A stretch of DNA of 64,000 bases from Chalciporus piperatus (lineage: Eukaryota > Basidiomycota > Agaricomycetes > Boletales > Boletaceae): the NCBI GenBank assembly GCA_038093975.1, contig JBBPTG010000028.1, positions 153,716 to 217,715 of the forward strand, in the 5' to 3' direction. Under the pieces are notes generated by a model. That model was not told where the DNA came from. It ran no database searches and was given only the letters and a program-made list of their open reading frames with translations. A program made the position numbers and the translations under genes. Below, in pieces: positions 1 to 9,440 of this stretch; position 1 is the first letter of the stretch; each line of letters opens with the position of its first letter.

Positions 1-236
1 GCCTCCTTCATCTCAGCATCCACCTCCATTGCGGCCAGTTGCTCTACGCTGTCTTGGGCAGCTTTTGCCTGTGCAGCCTTCTCCTCCTTCAGCCGTTTGT
101 CGTCAGCCGCCTTCTCTGCCTTGGTACGTCGTTTTCTGTCTGGTTTTAAAATGTCCGCTGGATGTTTATCCACATTAGACGGTCGAGTGCGACGGGGAGA
201 GGGAGGTGCTGGGTCCTGAGTTACTGGGTCTGCCAT
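1..236 (-). CDS. N-terminal fragment of a charged hypothetical protein, cut by the window edge
   Basis: An open frame starts with ATG at 236 and runs leftwards out of the window (78 codons visible). The visible part is rich in Lys, Arg, Ala and Glu, with a Pro/Arg basic patch near residues 11-40 and a Lys/Glu/Ala stretch at about 38-78 that could form a coiled coil. I do not recognise a domain. It diverges from the Plavaka transposase start at 444, leaving only 207 bp between the two start codons, so the two may share a promoter. Proteins of this composition often lie next to Plavaka elements in Agaricomycetes; that link is from general knowledge, not from a search. No stop codon or intron signal is seen before the edge. 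Confidence 0.5.
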   Translation of the reverse strand, partial: MADPVTQDPAPPSPRRTRPSNVDKHPADILKPDRKRRTKAEKAADDKRLKEEKAAQAKAAQDSVEQLAAMEVDAEMKE

Positions 237-443
237 GGGAGATATACGGTGAAGAACAGAACAGTCAAGACAATTTTTACGATGGCTGACAGGACTCCGG
301 ACGGGGCTTCAAGTGGACGACGCTAGTGCTATTTGTAAGTCTCCTCGCCCTGACCGCAAACAACACAATACTCATTTACTGACTGATGACAGACATTATC
401 CGACCGGTAACTGTTCGTTTACTCGTTCGTTTACTACTCTAAC

Positions 444-3400
444 ATGCCAACTCACTACAGTGAACTGCAGCACCCATGTGGCCATACGGGCTGCAGACGA
501 TTTTTCAAGACAACCAGGGGCCGCACGAGACATATACGCACCATGCATACATCAATTCCGCAACCCTCGCCCTCACCACCTGCATCACCTTCTCTGGCCG
601 ATGAAACCATTCAAGGTGTCGATATCAACTACGACGAACAACTGTACATGACATCTGACGAATGGGAGGAATTTTTCGCGAATATGCCACCTGACGAGTT
701 AGAAGATCTGTTAGATGAACTAGATGACTTAAACCCACCCGAAATTGGTGGGGATTTTGCTGCAGACGATGAATGGGACCCAGAGTTTTTTGGGGACCCA
801 GACGAGGAATTACCCCCGAACGACCCTGGTGCTGATGCACAGTTCTATGGCCCTGGGAACAAATTTTATCGCAACTATCATAGCGAACTGAACGGTAAGT
901 GATTTGACGTCTTCCGTATGTGCGGTGCACTGACGCTCTGCAGCTCTACCGTGTGATGAGCTCGGCAACTTGCTACCTCCAGATACCAATCCCCAACCAA
1001 AAGTCTCGAACCCGAATGATTGGACCCCGTATGAAAATCGTGTCCAATTCGAGCTCGCCCAATTCCTATTTACGCGCAATCAAATGTCGGCAGCTCACAT
1101 GGATACACTCTTTTATCTATGGGCAGCCACACTACGTAAACACAATGATAATCCACCCTTCCGAAATCACAACCACCTATATCACACGCTCGACAAGACA
1201 CCAGTCGGCGACATCAAATGGAACCGGTTTGCGGTGGAGTACACAGGAGAGGTACCCGCTACGCCCAATCCTCCCGTGTGGATGCAACAGCAGTATGAGG
1301 TGTGGTATCGAGACCCCCGTGAAGTGGTCCACCAGCTTCTTGGCAACCCAGATTTCACCACGGAGCTGGACTTACGACCATATCGTGAATTCCTGTCCCA
1401 GGGCGACATGCGGCAGTACGGGGACTTCATGTCGGGGGATTGGGCATGGCAACAAGCGGTAAACATAGACTTACTGCTCGCACTTGGTGCTTAACTAACA
1501 CGTTCACACCTACAGGACATCATTTCGGAAGATCACGATACACATGGCAGCGTTTTCGTGCCAATTATATTGGGGAGCGACAAGACGACCGTTTCCGTTG
1601 GCACCGGAAACAACGAATATTACCCTTTGTATCTCTCAATCGGCAATGTTCGGAACAGCGTGAGGCGAGCCCACCGCGACGCCCTCGTTCTCATCGCGTT
1701 CTTAGCAATTCCAAAGAGTACGTCATATGTTTTCTTTGAGAACTCGTCCTGACCCCACGAAGCTGCCAAAGAACAACAGTCTGATGTTGCATTTCGCAAT
1801 TTTCGACGACAACTTTTTCACTCATCCCTCTCGTTTATCTTACAAACACTCAAGCCAGCCATGGAGAAGCCCGAGGTTGTTTTGTTCGGGGATGGTCATT
1901 ATCGACGAACGATTTACGGACTAGGGCCATACATTGCCGACTACGAAGAACAGGTACTGTTGGCGTGCATTGTGCGCATGTGGTGTGCACGGTGTGTTTC
2001 AGCTTAAAGTGGCCAGTCGAACAACTCTTCTAACTTCGAAATGAATAGATGTCAGGCGCCATCACGTGACCTCGATCAAGACGGTTTCATCCCCAATCGC
2101 ACTCGCGAATTTGATGCAGCCCTCTTAGAAAGAGTGATGCCCAACGTGCTATGGGATGAATACGGGATTGCAGGTGACCTCGTCGTAAGTCAACAATACT
2201 AGTTTATTGTAGCAAGGTCACTAATAATATATCCCAAGCCCTTCACAAATGATTTTCCGCGTGCCGATATACACTTGCTCCTCGCCCCTGACCTCTTGCA
2301 TCAGCTAATTAAAGGCTGCTTCAAAGACCATCTGGTCGACTGGATTGTCGCCTACATTAAGCTCAGATACACACCACAGAGAGAGTCCGCGCGAGTACTT
2401 GATGAAATTGACCGCCGGTAAGCCTGAGATGTGACTCAGAGAAGATCGTTCATCACAGTCTAGACTAACCATTGAACAGAATTGCTGTGGTTGCCCCCTT
2501 CTCAGGTCTGCGACGATTTCCTCAAGGTCGCGGTTTTAAACAGTGGACAGGCGACGATTCTAAGGCATTAATGAAGGTAGGCAAACACCCCTCGTCTGTT
2601 GTATATCGCTTGTCGTATACTAACATTGTTTAATTTCTAGGTCTACCTAGCGGCAATCGAGGGATTCGTCCCACAAGATATGGTACGCACGTTACGAGCG
2701 TTCCTCGAATTTTGTTATCTCTGTCGCCGCCATACCATTATGGACGACCACATCAACAAGATTGACGACGCTCTAAGCCGTTTCCACCATTACCGAGAGG
2801 TTTTTCGGACCGGTGACTTGCCTGTAGTCGATACATTCTCTCTTCCCCGGCAACATGCTGCCAAACATTATCCGGAACTTATACGTCAATTCGGAGCTCC
2901 CAATGGGCTCTGCTCCTCCATTACCGAATGCAAACACATCAAGGCCGTCAAGGAACCTTGGCGCCGCTCAAACCGCTTCAATGCTCTCGGTCAAATGCTT
3001 ATCACCAATCAGCGCCTGGACAAGCTTGCTGCATCGCAAATTGACTTCGAAAAACGGGGAATGTTACGAGGGTCATGTTTAGAGCTAACTTCGACATTTT
3101 TGAACATGATAGGTGAGTCCGTGTACTCTATCGCATGTCTGATGGTAAATAAGATGCTGATTGTTATTGTTACAGATCAAGCCTTTCCGTTGTTATCCTT
3201 AGACGATCCCCCTCAACCCGAGCAACCATCCTCTGACAGAAGACGAAGCATACAGGGCGACAACGACTTATGTGAACCCGATAACAGTCCGGCGAGTCTG
3301 GCACCTCACGTCCAGCTTGCACGCACGCCACGTAAGCCTCATCTTTTACTCCAGCGGTTTGGTCAAACAAACCATTGATCTAGAACGAAAACGGGCGCGT

Positions 3401-4054
3401 GATCTCCCTGCTCTGGGAAACGAGATCAACATCCGAAATCTCGACATCCTCGTTCGCCGATTTTTATTTGAGCAGCTTAACCCCGATGATGATCGGGATC
3501 CTCAGCTCGTACCCCCAGTGGAGTATCCTCACTTCGATGGACGGATATATACGTACAACTCAGCATCTTCCAGATTTTATGCACCGAGTGATATCAGTGG
3601 TGTCCGGGGCATGCAGCGGGAGTATATTCGATCCACACCAAACTGGCGGAAGGAAGGTCCCCGACGCGACTGTGCCTTCATAGGCACCGGTGCCAGAGAA
3701 CCCCATGAAACAGGTTTGCAGAACTGCGATGTCGCGCGTATATTCGCGTTTTTCTCCTTCAATTACAGTGGAACTGTCTATCCATGTGCCGTCATACGAT
3801 GGTTTGACAAGGTCGGTGACACGCCGGACGAGAACACGGGCATGTGGAGAGTTCGTCCGGCCTGTCTTCCCAACCACTCACCTCACTTCGGTGTCATTCA
3901 TATCGACACTATATGGCGGGCCGCTCACCTTATTCCTGTTTACGGCCCCCGTCCCATCTCTCGTAACGTGAAGCCCTGTGATTCATATGATTCATTTAAC
4001 TTGTTCTATGTGAACAAATATGTCGATCATCATGCATTTGAATTTGCAGGGTAG
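444..4054 (+). CDS. Plavaka-type DNA transposase, complete
   Basis: Ten exons splice into one uninterrupted frame of 1,035 codons: 444-894, 944-1458, 1516-1717, 1763-1991, 2049-2184, 2239-2417, 2480-2576, 2641-3112, 3176-3331 and 3384-4054. All introns are GT-AG, 45-63 bp, and every phase matches. The N-terminus has a C2H2-like zinc finger (Cys about residue 12 and 16, His about 29 and 33), followed by an acidic linker (about 70-140). The central part carries the family's hallmark blocks: a DWTP-FE-like start, FMSGDWAW, VPIILGSDKT, YPLYLSIGN, the YIADYPEQV-like block with a WC..C pair, TNDFPRADIH, and an APNGLCSS-E-KHIKAVKEPWRRS block. These identify Plavaka, a CACTA-related superfamily of basidiomycetes, which cuts and pastes its element in the nucleus. 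With no disabling change, the protein may be active. I did not find terminal inverted repeats on both sides. The start at 444 is the first ATG that includes the zinc finger. Confidence 0.88.
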
Positions 4055-4194
4055 CAAGGTGAGTTTAAGACTTGATCCTTGGTCTTTGTCGAGTCATTGA
4101 TGTGACCATCCAGAAGAATTGTTCGTGCGAGGGCCGGGGACTAAGTTCAACGTGTCGTCGATCGCCACACGACGGGACGCACTCCGTGTCCTGG

Positions 4195-5410
4195 CGCGTT
4201 TTTTTGCCTTGGACCCATCGCCATGCGACTCTCGCCCATGTCCAGGACCTTCAACACGTCGTGGATGGCCACACGACGGCGCTCGCTCGTCCGGCGGCTT
4301 CACCCAGCGCGTTTCTTTTCCTTCAACTCATTGCCATGCAACCCCCCCACATCCAGAACCGTCAACGCGTCGTGGATGGCCACGGCTCGTTCGGCGGTTT
4401 CTCCCAGCGCCTTTTCCCCTCAACTCATTGCCGTGCAATTCGCCCAGGTCGTGGATGGCCACACGACGGCACTCGCTCGTCCAGCGGTGTCCTTGAATCT
4501 CTTTCAGCTCATCTCCCCCCGCGCATTTTTTCCTTCAACTCCATTGCCGTGTGATTCGCCCACGTCCACGGACCATCAACGCAGCACTCGCTCATTCCGC
4601 GGCTTCCTTGAACCTCCTTCAGCTAATCTCCCCCATTGCCGTGCGATTCACCCACGTCCACGACCGTCAACATGTCGTGGATGGCCACACGACGGCACTC
4701 GCTCATGCAGCGGTTTCCTTGAACCTCCTTCATCTCCCCAGGTGCATTTTTTCCCTTCAACTCATTGCCGTGCGATTCGCCCACGTCCACGACCATCAAC
4801 ACGTCGCGGATGCAGCGGTTTCCTTGAACCTCCTTCATCTCCCCCAGCGGACTGTTTCCCTTCAGATTCGCCCACGTCCACGGACCATCAACGCAGCACT
4901 CGCTCATCCCGCGGCTTCCTTGAACCTCCTTCAGCTAATCTCCCCCATTGCCATGTGATTCACCCACGTCCACGACCGTCAACATGTCGCGGATGGCCAC
5001 ACGACGGCACTCGCTCGTGCAGCGGTTTCCTTGAACCTCCTTCATCTCCCCCGGCGCATTTTTTCCCTTTAACTCATTGCCGTCCACGACCGTCAACACG
5101 TCGCGGATGGCCACACGACAGCACTCGCTCGCCTTGACCCTCCTTCAGCTCATCTCCCCCAGCGCGTTTTTTCCCTTCAACTCATTGCCGTGCGATTCGC
5201 CCACGTCCATGACCGTCAATACGTCGTGGAACGACGGCACTCGCTCGTCCAGCGGTTTCCTTGAACCTCCTTCATCTCCCCCGGCGCATTGTTTCCCTTC
5301 AGATTCGCCCACGTCAACGACCGTCAATACGCCCATCCCGCAGTTTCCTTGGATTTCCTTCAGCCTATTTCCCTGTCCCAGTGCATTCTTTTCCTTCGAC
5401 TCAGCACCGT
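4195..5410. repeat. Minisatellite of about 110-bp degenerate units
   Basis: About eleven imperfect tandem copies. The block TCCTTGAACCTCC or a close variant recurs near 4490, 4607, 4717, 4828, 4917, 5028, 5138, 5257 and 5347, so spacings are about 107-120 bp with two shortened units of about 90 bp. A second block, GGATGGCCACACGACGGCAC, recurs near 4262, 4452, 4677, 4991 and 5104. The array starts about 140 bp after the Plavaka stop codon. It generates long spurious reading frames on both strands, which I do not call genes. It could be a subterminal repeat region of the Plavaka element or an independent minisatellite. Confidence 0.9.
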
Positions 5411-5514
5411 GCGGTGATTGCTGCAGCTTTGTCGTTACACTTGTTGTACTGATATACACCTACAAACCAATATAATAGACTTCTTATGCCTTATTTAACT
5501 TAGTGTTGAACATC

Positions 5515-5639
5515 CACTTATGTCACTTGCGCGAAATGTTGTGGTGTTAACTTATCTTGGCTTACTTCACCTGTCTACTTGTTCAACACCCAAAAAGTGC
5601 CGATAAGTGTGGTAAAGTGTAGTAAAGTTGACATAAGTG
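5515..5639. repeat. Short inverted-repeat segment, possible MITE or transposon end
   Basis: An 11-bp perfect inverted repeat, CACTTATGTCA at 5515-5525 and its reverse complement at 5629-5639, encloses 103 bp of AT-rich, non-coding sequence. The termini start with CACT, as in CACTA-like elements. I see no clear target duplication. The segment coincides with the point where the coding frame of the interrupted minus-strand gene loses its conserved character (just left of about 5650), so it may have truncated that gene. Confidence 0.5.
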
Positions 5640-6315
5640 ATATGCTAAATTGCTGATGGGCGATGAGGAGTTTCGGGACAGGTCGAACGCGATGACGTCC
5701 ACGTCAGGGCTGGGGCCATCTTCGTATTCATAAGCATGAACATCCTGTGGATTGGCAGGCTGGTGTGTAATGAAGTCGAGGTCTTGTGTGATTCCGAGTT
5801 TGTCTTTGAAAAGACGACGAACTTCGCTCTGCAGGCATTGACGTCAGTTGCGTCATAGCGACATACAGTATGAAGTCTCACCAAAATGAAGTCACGATGC
5901 TGACTTGGTTCAGTTGTCTTTTCCAGCCGAACTGCGCCATCCTCCATCTTCTTCCGTCTTGGAGTCCGCCGTGGAGTTGGCAGACCACCTCCGTTGCCGA
6001 GAACGTTGCGGAAGACTTCCTCCATTCCTCTGGTGAAAGCTTCCATCATGGCGGCAGTGCTGGCAGTAGTGCCCGTGCTTGTCTGAGGCTGACCACCCTC
6101 TTCCTCAGGCTCACTGGAAAAAACACCCTTCTCGGTTGTGGGTTTTTGCCGAGTGCTGTCCTAGCCGTGGATGTAAGTCTCCTGGATGATATCAATGTAT
6201 AAGTAAATTACCTCGACCTCTATCCCAATGAGATGCGTTCTCTGAGAGATTCCTCGGGTTTTCTTAATTCGTTTGATAGCGTCAAGGGAAGGGGAGATAG
6301 AAGACGGCGGTGGGC

Positions 6316-6399
6316 GAGTTGGAGGCGGAAGTGGACGAGTTGGAGGCGGAAGTGGACGAGTTGGAGGCGGAAGTGGACGAGTTGGAGACGGAGGAGGAG
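6316..6399. repeat. 21-bp tandem repeat in the proline-rich exon
   Basis: Four near-identical copies of a 21-bp unit (GAGTTGGAGGCGGAAGTGGAC, starts at 6316, 6337, 6358 and 6379), followed by diverged copies to about 6570. On the minus strand it encodes a Pro-rich heptad in the interrupted gene; the plus strand also stays open, which creates a spurious acidic reading frame. Confidence 0.85.
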
Positions 6400-6594
6400 G
6401 TGGGCGAGTTGGAGACGGAGGAGGTGGTGAGCGAGTTGGAGTTGGAGATAGATGGGGAGCTGGGTGAGTTGGAGGTGGGGGTGGGTGAGCTGAAGACGAA
6501 GGTAGTGGCCGGCGACCTGGAGGCGGAGATGGAGGAGGGCGACTTGGAGATGGAGACGAGTGAGTTGGAAATGGAGATGGGCGAGTTAAGTGCG

Positions 6595-6599
6595 GTTCC
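6595..6599. other. Left target-site duplication GTTCC
   Basis: GTTCC directly precedes the 5' LTR, and the same five bases directly follow the 3' LTR at 13,786-13,790. Five bp is the usual duplication size for Ty3/Gypsy integrases. Confidence 0.9.
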
Positions 6600-7068
6600 T
6601 GTTACGATCATTCATTCTTTCCTTTCTCATTACCTTGTACTAAGTCCTAGTCGCTGGTTCGAGTCCTGCCTAGGCCTCTTATTTCTTGCTTGCTTTAGTC
6701 AGCGGATGTTCTTCGATGTTCTTTCACATTCCATACTTCGTCATCGCTGACTTGTACTCTTACCAAGCATGACTCATTCCTATTCGTCATAGCTTGTTCT
6801 TACACATTCCAACCGGTTCCATGCCTGCCCTTAACTCGTTTCTCTACTTATATAAACCCTCGAGTTTCTCCTGTAAACCTTAACTTAGACCTACGCAATC
6901 TAGCTTGGTCATTCCTTGTTTCCTGTGAACCCTCTGAGAGTCACCGTCCCACTCTTGAACGGACGCTAGGCCTTAACGTGGACATCCCATCGTTAGGCTA
7001 CCTTTGAAACCCTTGCTTTGACTAGGCTTTTGTGTCTACGCTTTGACCTACCCGGCACAAGCGTAACA
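6600..7068 (+). repeat. 5' LTR
   Basis: 469 bp, TG...CA, apparently identical to the 3' LTR. It contains a TATA box at 6849-6856 that should drive the genomic transcript from about 6882. Confidence 0.95.
6849..6856 (+). promoter_or_regulatory. LTR TATA box and inferred transcription start
   Basis: TATATAAA in U3 of the 5' LTR. The predicted start about 30-33 bp downstream falls at 6880-6882. The 11 bases from 6882 are exactly those complementary to the primer-binding site at 7071, which independently supports a start at about 6882. Confidence 0.7.
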
Positions 7069-7070
7069 AA

Positions 7071-7081
7071 AGGTCTAAGTT
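7071..7081 (+). promoter_or_regulatory. Self-complementary primer-binding site (Tf1-like)
   Basis: AGGTCTAAGTT lies two bases after the 5' LTR. It is perfectly complementary to AACTTAGACCT at 6882-6892 in the LTR, where the mRNA is predicted to begin. I see no TGG start of the kind that pairs with tRNA CCA ends. In Tf1 the first 11 nt of the mRNA fold back to prime minus-strand synthesis, and the arrangement here matches that in both length and position. Confidence 0.75.
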
Positions 7082-7500
7082 TCCCCTGAAGGCTACCTTC
7101 GCTGTAGACCTCCACCATTTCCCAACGACCTCGCCTCGACACCTCTCGCTGGGGCCCCCCACGAGAGACCGCAAATCCACAGAACCCTGAATCTTCTGAC
7201 TCGGGCTCACCTGAAGAGGAAGACCCCTCTAACCCCTACGACACCTCGGATCTTTACGACGAACCAATCACCACCCAAGAGGAACAAGAAGAAACCCTTC
7301 ACCTCTCCCACGAATTTTCCTCAGCTGTAACCATCCCAAGGTCACCAACGCCACCGTCACCAACCCCAATATCCCGAAGAGCCCCACAGTTCCCTGTGTC
7401 GCCTGCTCCCCCACGAACCCCAGCTTTCCCCACTCCTTCCCTTCCCGCACCCGCGTTTGCACCAGGAACATATCAGATACCCCCTACCTTCGTAAATCCC

Positions 7501-8409
7501 ATGTCGTCCTCAAAACCCACTGAACTCCGCATCGGAGCCCCAGACGCCTTTGATGGCTCCTTCGAGAAAAGCACCGCTTGGATGAATTCCATCCAATTCT
7601 ATCTCACCGTCAACGGCGACGTATACAACACAGATCCCAAGAAGATCGCCTTCGCCTTATCCTACATGTCTAAAGGATCAGCGGCCACCTGGGCTGCCAC
7701 CTTCCGCCGCAAAGCCATCACCGGCGCTACCGTCACCATGGGCACTTGGGCCCAATTTATCACTGATTTCGAAACGGCATTCAAACATCACGATACCGTA
7801 GGAAATGCCGTTGCCTGGCTTTCCACCAAACGCATGAAACCTCTCAAGAACGGAGAGTATTCCCCTTCCCTCTCGGAATTTATTTCGAGTTTCCAAAACC
7901 AAGTCGCCCTGTCTGGCATCATCGACAACAACGTCCTAATCGGATATTTCTCCGCAGGGATACCTATCTCCCTTATGAGAAGAGTCAATAGCATGGATAC
8001 CGTCCCTACCACGATCGAGGATTGGTACAAACGCACCACCCAGTTCCAGACTCAATGGGAACATGCCAATGAAATCGCAAATCGCAATCGTAACCCCACC
8101 AAACCTTTCCGTCCATTCTCCTCTGCCAATCACTCTACCCCCGCCAGAGATCCCAATGCCATGGACGTCGACGCCATCCGTATCTCCAAGCTCACTCCTG
8201 AGGAGCGGAAACGCTGCCAGGAGAAGGGACTCTGCTTCCGCTGCAGGAAAGCTGGACATCGGTCCAACGCCTGCCCAGATTTCTCCTCAAACCAGAAAAC
8301 CCCGAGGAAGGTTCAAAAGGTTGAGGAAGAAATTCCCTCGCTGATCGAGATAGATGATGAGGATGAAACCACCGTTCGTAAAGTAGCCTTTGTCACAAAG
8401 GGTTTTTAA
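7501..8409 (+). CDS. gag: Gag polyprotein of the chromovirus
   Basis: Forms the capsid/nucleocapsid of the cytoplasmic virus-like particle. From the first ATG (7501) the frame has 302 codons; it is open upstream to 7108, with a Pro/acidic-rich stretch but no ATG, so either a non-AUG start or this ATG is used. The middle has the usual Ty3/Gypsy Gag capsid fold region (Trp- and Phe-rich helices, about residues 15-190). The C-terminal part has one CCHC zinc knuckle (C-x2-C-x4-H-x4-C, near 8236-8277). The frame ends with TAA at 8407-8409, immediately after a GGGTTTT slippery sequence, and overlaps the pol frame by 28 nt. Confidence 0.9.
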   Translation: MSSSKPTELRIGAPDAFDGSFEKSTAWMNSIQFYLTVNGDVYNTDPKKIAFALSYMSKGSAATWAATFRRKAITGATVTMGTWAQFITDFETAFKHHDTVGNAVAWLSTKRMKPLKNGEYSPSLSEFISSFQNQVALSGIIDNNVLIGYFSAGIPISLMRRVNSMDTVPTTIEDWYKRTTQFQTQWEHANEIANRNRNPTKPFRPFSSANHSTPARDPNAMDVDAIRISKLTPEERKRCQEKGLCFRCRKAGHRSNACPDFSSNQKTPRKVQKVEEEIPSLIEIDDEDETTVRKVAFVTKGF

Positions 8410-9440
8410 ACCGGGAAGCTCTGCCGACGCAAGCTTCCCCAGTCACGTGTGCACCTGTACTTGTAAAGTCGCGAAAGCGCTCTATGCAAATTCCCATACA
8501 GATTATCGTTCCCTCGCACACGATGAAAGCCGTCGAAACCCGCGCCCTCATTGATAGCGGCGCAGACATCTCCTGCATCGATTGGGCCTTCGTACGTAAA
8601 AATCGAATCCCAACCACTCGACTCGAAACCCCCATTCGAGTTCGAAACGTCGACCAAACCGCAAACAAAAGCGGAATGATACTCTTCACCACCACCCTCT
8701 TCCTCGACATCGAAGGACTTGCGCAAGAAGTAACCTTCCACGTCATGAACTGCGGAAACGAAAACGTCATCCTAGGTCTCCCATGGCTCGAAAAGGCTAA
8801 CCCAATCATCGATTGGCGTCGACGAACCCTCTCACTGTCAGAATCTATCGATGAGTCAAAAAGGTTATATGCTATGCACGCTTCAGCCTGTAAAACCAAT
8901 GACCGACTCTTCACTCGACCTACTCCTCCCCCTCGACACTCCTATGTAACCCCGGAGATCGACAAACAACTCTATGACTACCTAGATTCTGAGACCGAAT
9001 CCACCTTCCTCAATCGCGCCTATGAAAACCATACCCTAAACCGCATCATTCGTTGCGGCTCACGCTTTGTCCCAAACCACGTTGTTGCTCGCCTCACCAG
9101 AGCTACGGAACTTGCAATCGCGGCCGAACTGGCCAAACCTAAATCTACCCTTCCGAGAGAATATGCCAAATACGCCTCGGTTTTTGACGAACCTTCGGCC
9201 GGCCACCTTCCTCCGTCTCGAATTTACGACCACGAGATTAACCTGAAGGAATCCTTCGTCCCCAAAATCGGGAAACTCTATCCGCTATCCCCAGACGAGA
9301 AAAAGCCACAGAAGACTTCCTTGAAGAAAATCTTCGCACCGGAAAGATACGTCCTTCCAATTCCCCCCAAGCATCTCCCTTCTTCTTTGTCAAAAAGAAA
9401 GACGGAAAACTCCGACCCTGTCAGGACTATCGATATCTGA
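8382..9440 (+). CDS. pol: Pol, first part: protease and start of reverse transcriptase
   Basis: This is the -1 frame relative to gag, most likely reached by frameshifting at 8400-8406. It encodes the aspartic protease (Asp-Ser-Gly-Ala active-site motif, about 8550-8561) and the linker leading to reverse transcriptase. At 9300-9304 an A run is one base short: the family-typical sequence continues in another frame (from 9302), while this frame carries nonsense residues and ends with TGA at 9438-9440. As written the polyprotein would stop before the catalytic palm of the reverse transcriptase. I could not see a slippery heptamer that would make this second shift programmed. Confidence 0.85.
   Translation, partial: SSLCHKGFLNREALPTQASPVTCAPVLVKSRKRSMQIPIQIIVPSHTMKAVETRALIDSGADISCIDWAFVRKNRIPTTRLETPIRVRNVDQTANKSGMILFTTTLFLDIEGLAQEVTFHVMNCGNENVILGLPWLEKANPIIDWRRRTLSLSESIDESKRLYAMHASACKTNDRLFTRPTPPPRHSYVTPEIDKQLYDYLDSETESTFLNRAYENHTLNRIIRCGSRFVPNHVVARLTRATELAIAAELAKPKSTLPREYAKYASVFDEPSAGHLPPSRIYDHEINLKESFVPKIGKLYPLSPDEKKPQKTSLKKIFAPERYVLPIPPKHLPSSLSKRKTENSDPVRTIDI
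8400..8439 (+). promoter_or_regulatory. -1 ribosomal frameshift cassette between gag and pol
   Basis: The heptamer G GGT TTT (8400-8406) is in the gag frame directly before the gag stop codon and fits X XXY YYZ. A 6-nt spacer (8407-8412) is followed by a perfect 8-bp stem: GGGAAGCT at 8413-8420 pairs with AGCTTCCC at 8432-8439, with an 11-nt loop. The pol frame is the -1 frame and is open from 8382. Heptamer, spacer and stem together match known -1 programmed frameshift signals. Confidence 0.8.

Larger units (their letters stand above)
5583..6599 (-). pseudogene. 3' part of the retrotransposon-split coiled-coil/proline-rich gene
   Basis: This is the downstream part of the minus-strand gene whose 5' part lies at 13,791-15,569; the LTR element sits between them. 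Exon pieces: 6212-6599 (interrupted exon), 5882-6160 and 5583-5828, joined by introns of 51 and 53 bp. The interrupted exon encodes a proline-rich run built on a Thr-Arg-Pro-Leu-Pro-Pro-Pro heptad, made by a 21-bp tandem repeat. The next exon is polar with a Pro/Arg/Lys patch. The last exon has a conserved-looking module (acidic, with a HAYEYEDGPSP-like segment) that I associate with unnamed proteins found near transposons in Agaricomycetes. After about 5650 the frame enters the inverted-repeat segment and stops at 5583, so the normal C-terminus is probably missing. Excising the element plus one GTTCC copy restores a continuous frame across the junction. Confidence 0.7.

Noticed and set aside
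3272..3383. Extension of the last Plavaka exon upstream to 3272
   Set aside because: The GTAAGC donor at 3332 and the acceptor at 3383 join the conserved LARTP and KRARDL parts in phase; the extension is intronic.
4072..5475. Long overlapping reading frames on both strands downstream of the transposase
   Set aside because: They are produced by the 110-bp tandem repeat, have repetitive Pro/Ser/Arg composition in all frames and carry no domain.
6652..6668. GGTTCGAGTCC in the LTR matches a Pol III B box, suggesting a tRNA or SINE
   Set aside because: No matching A box or foldable T-arm and cloverleaf is present around it; the same bases occur in both LTRs simply because they are LTR sequence.
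6310..6750. Plus-strand frame coding an acidic Glu-Leu-Glu-Ala repeat
   Set aside because: It is the antisense of the 21-bp repeat in the proline-rich exon and runs into the LTR; the minus-strand reading joins known exons in phase.
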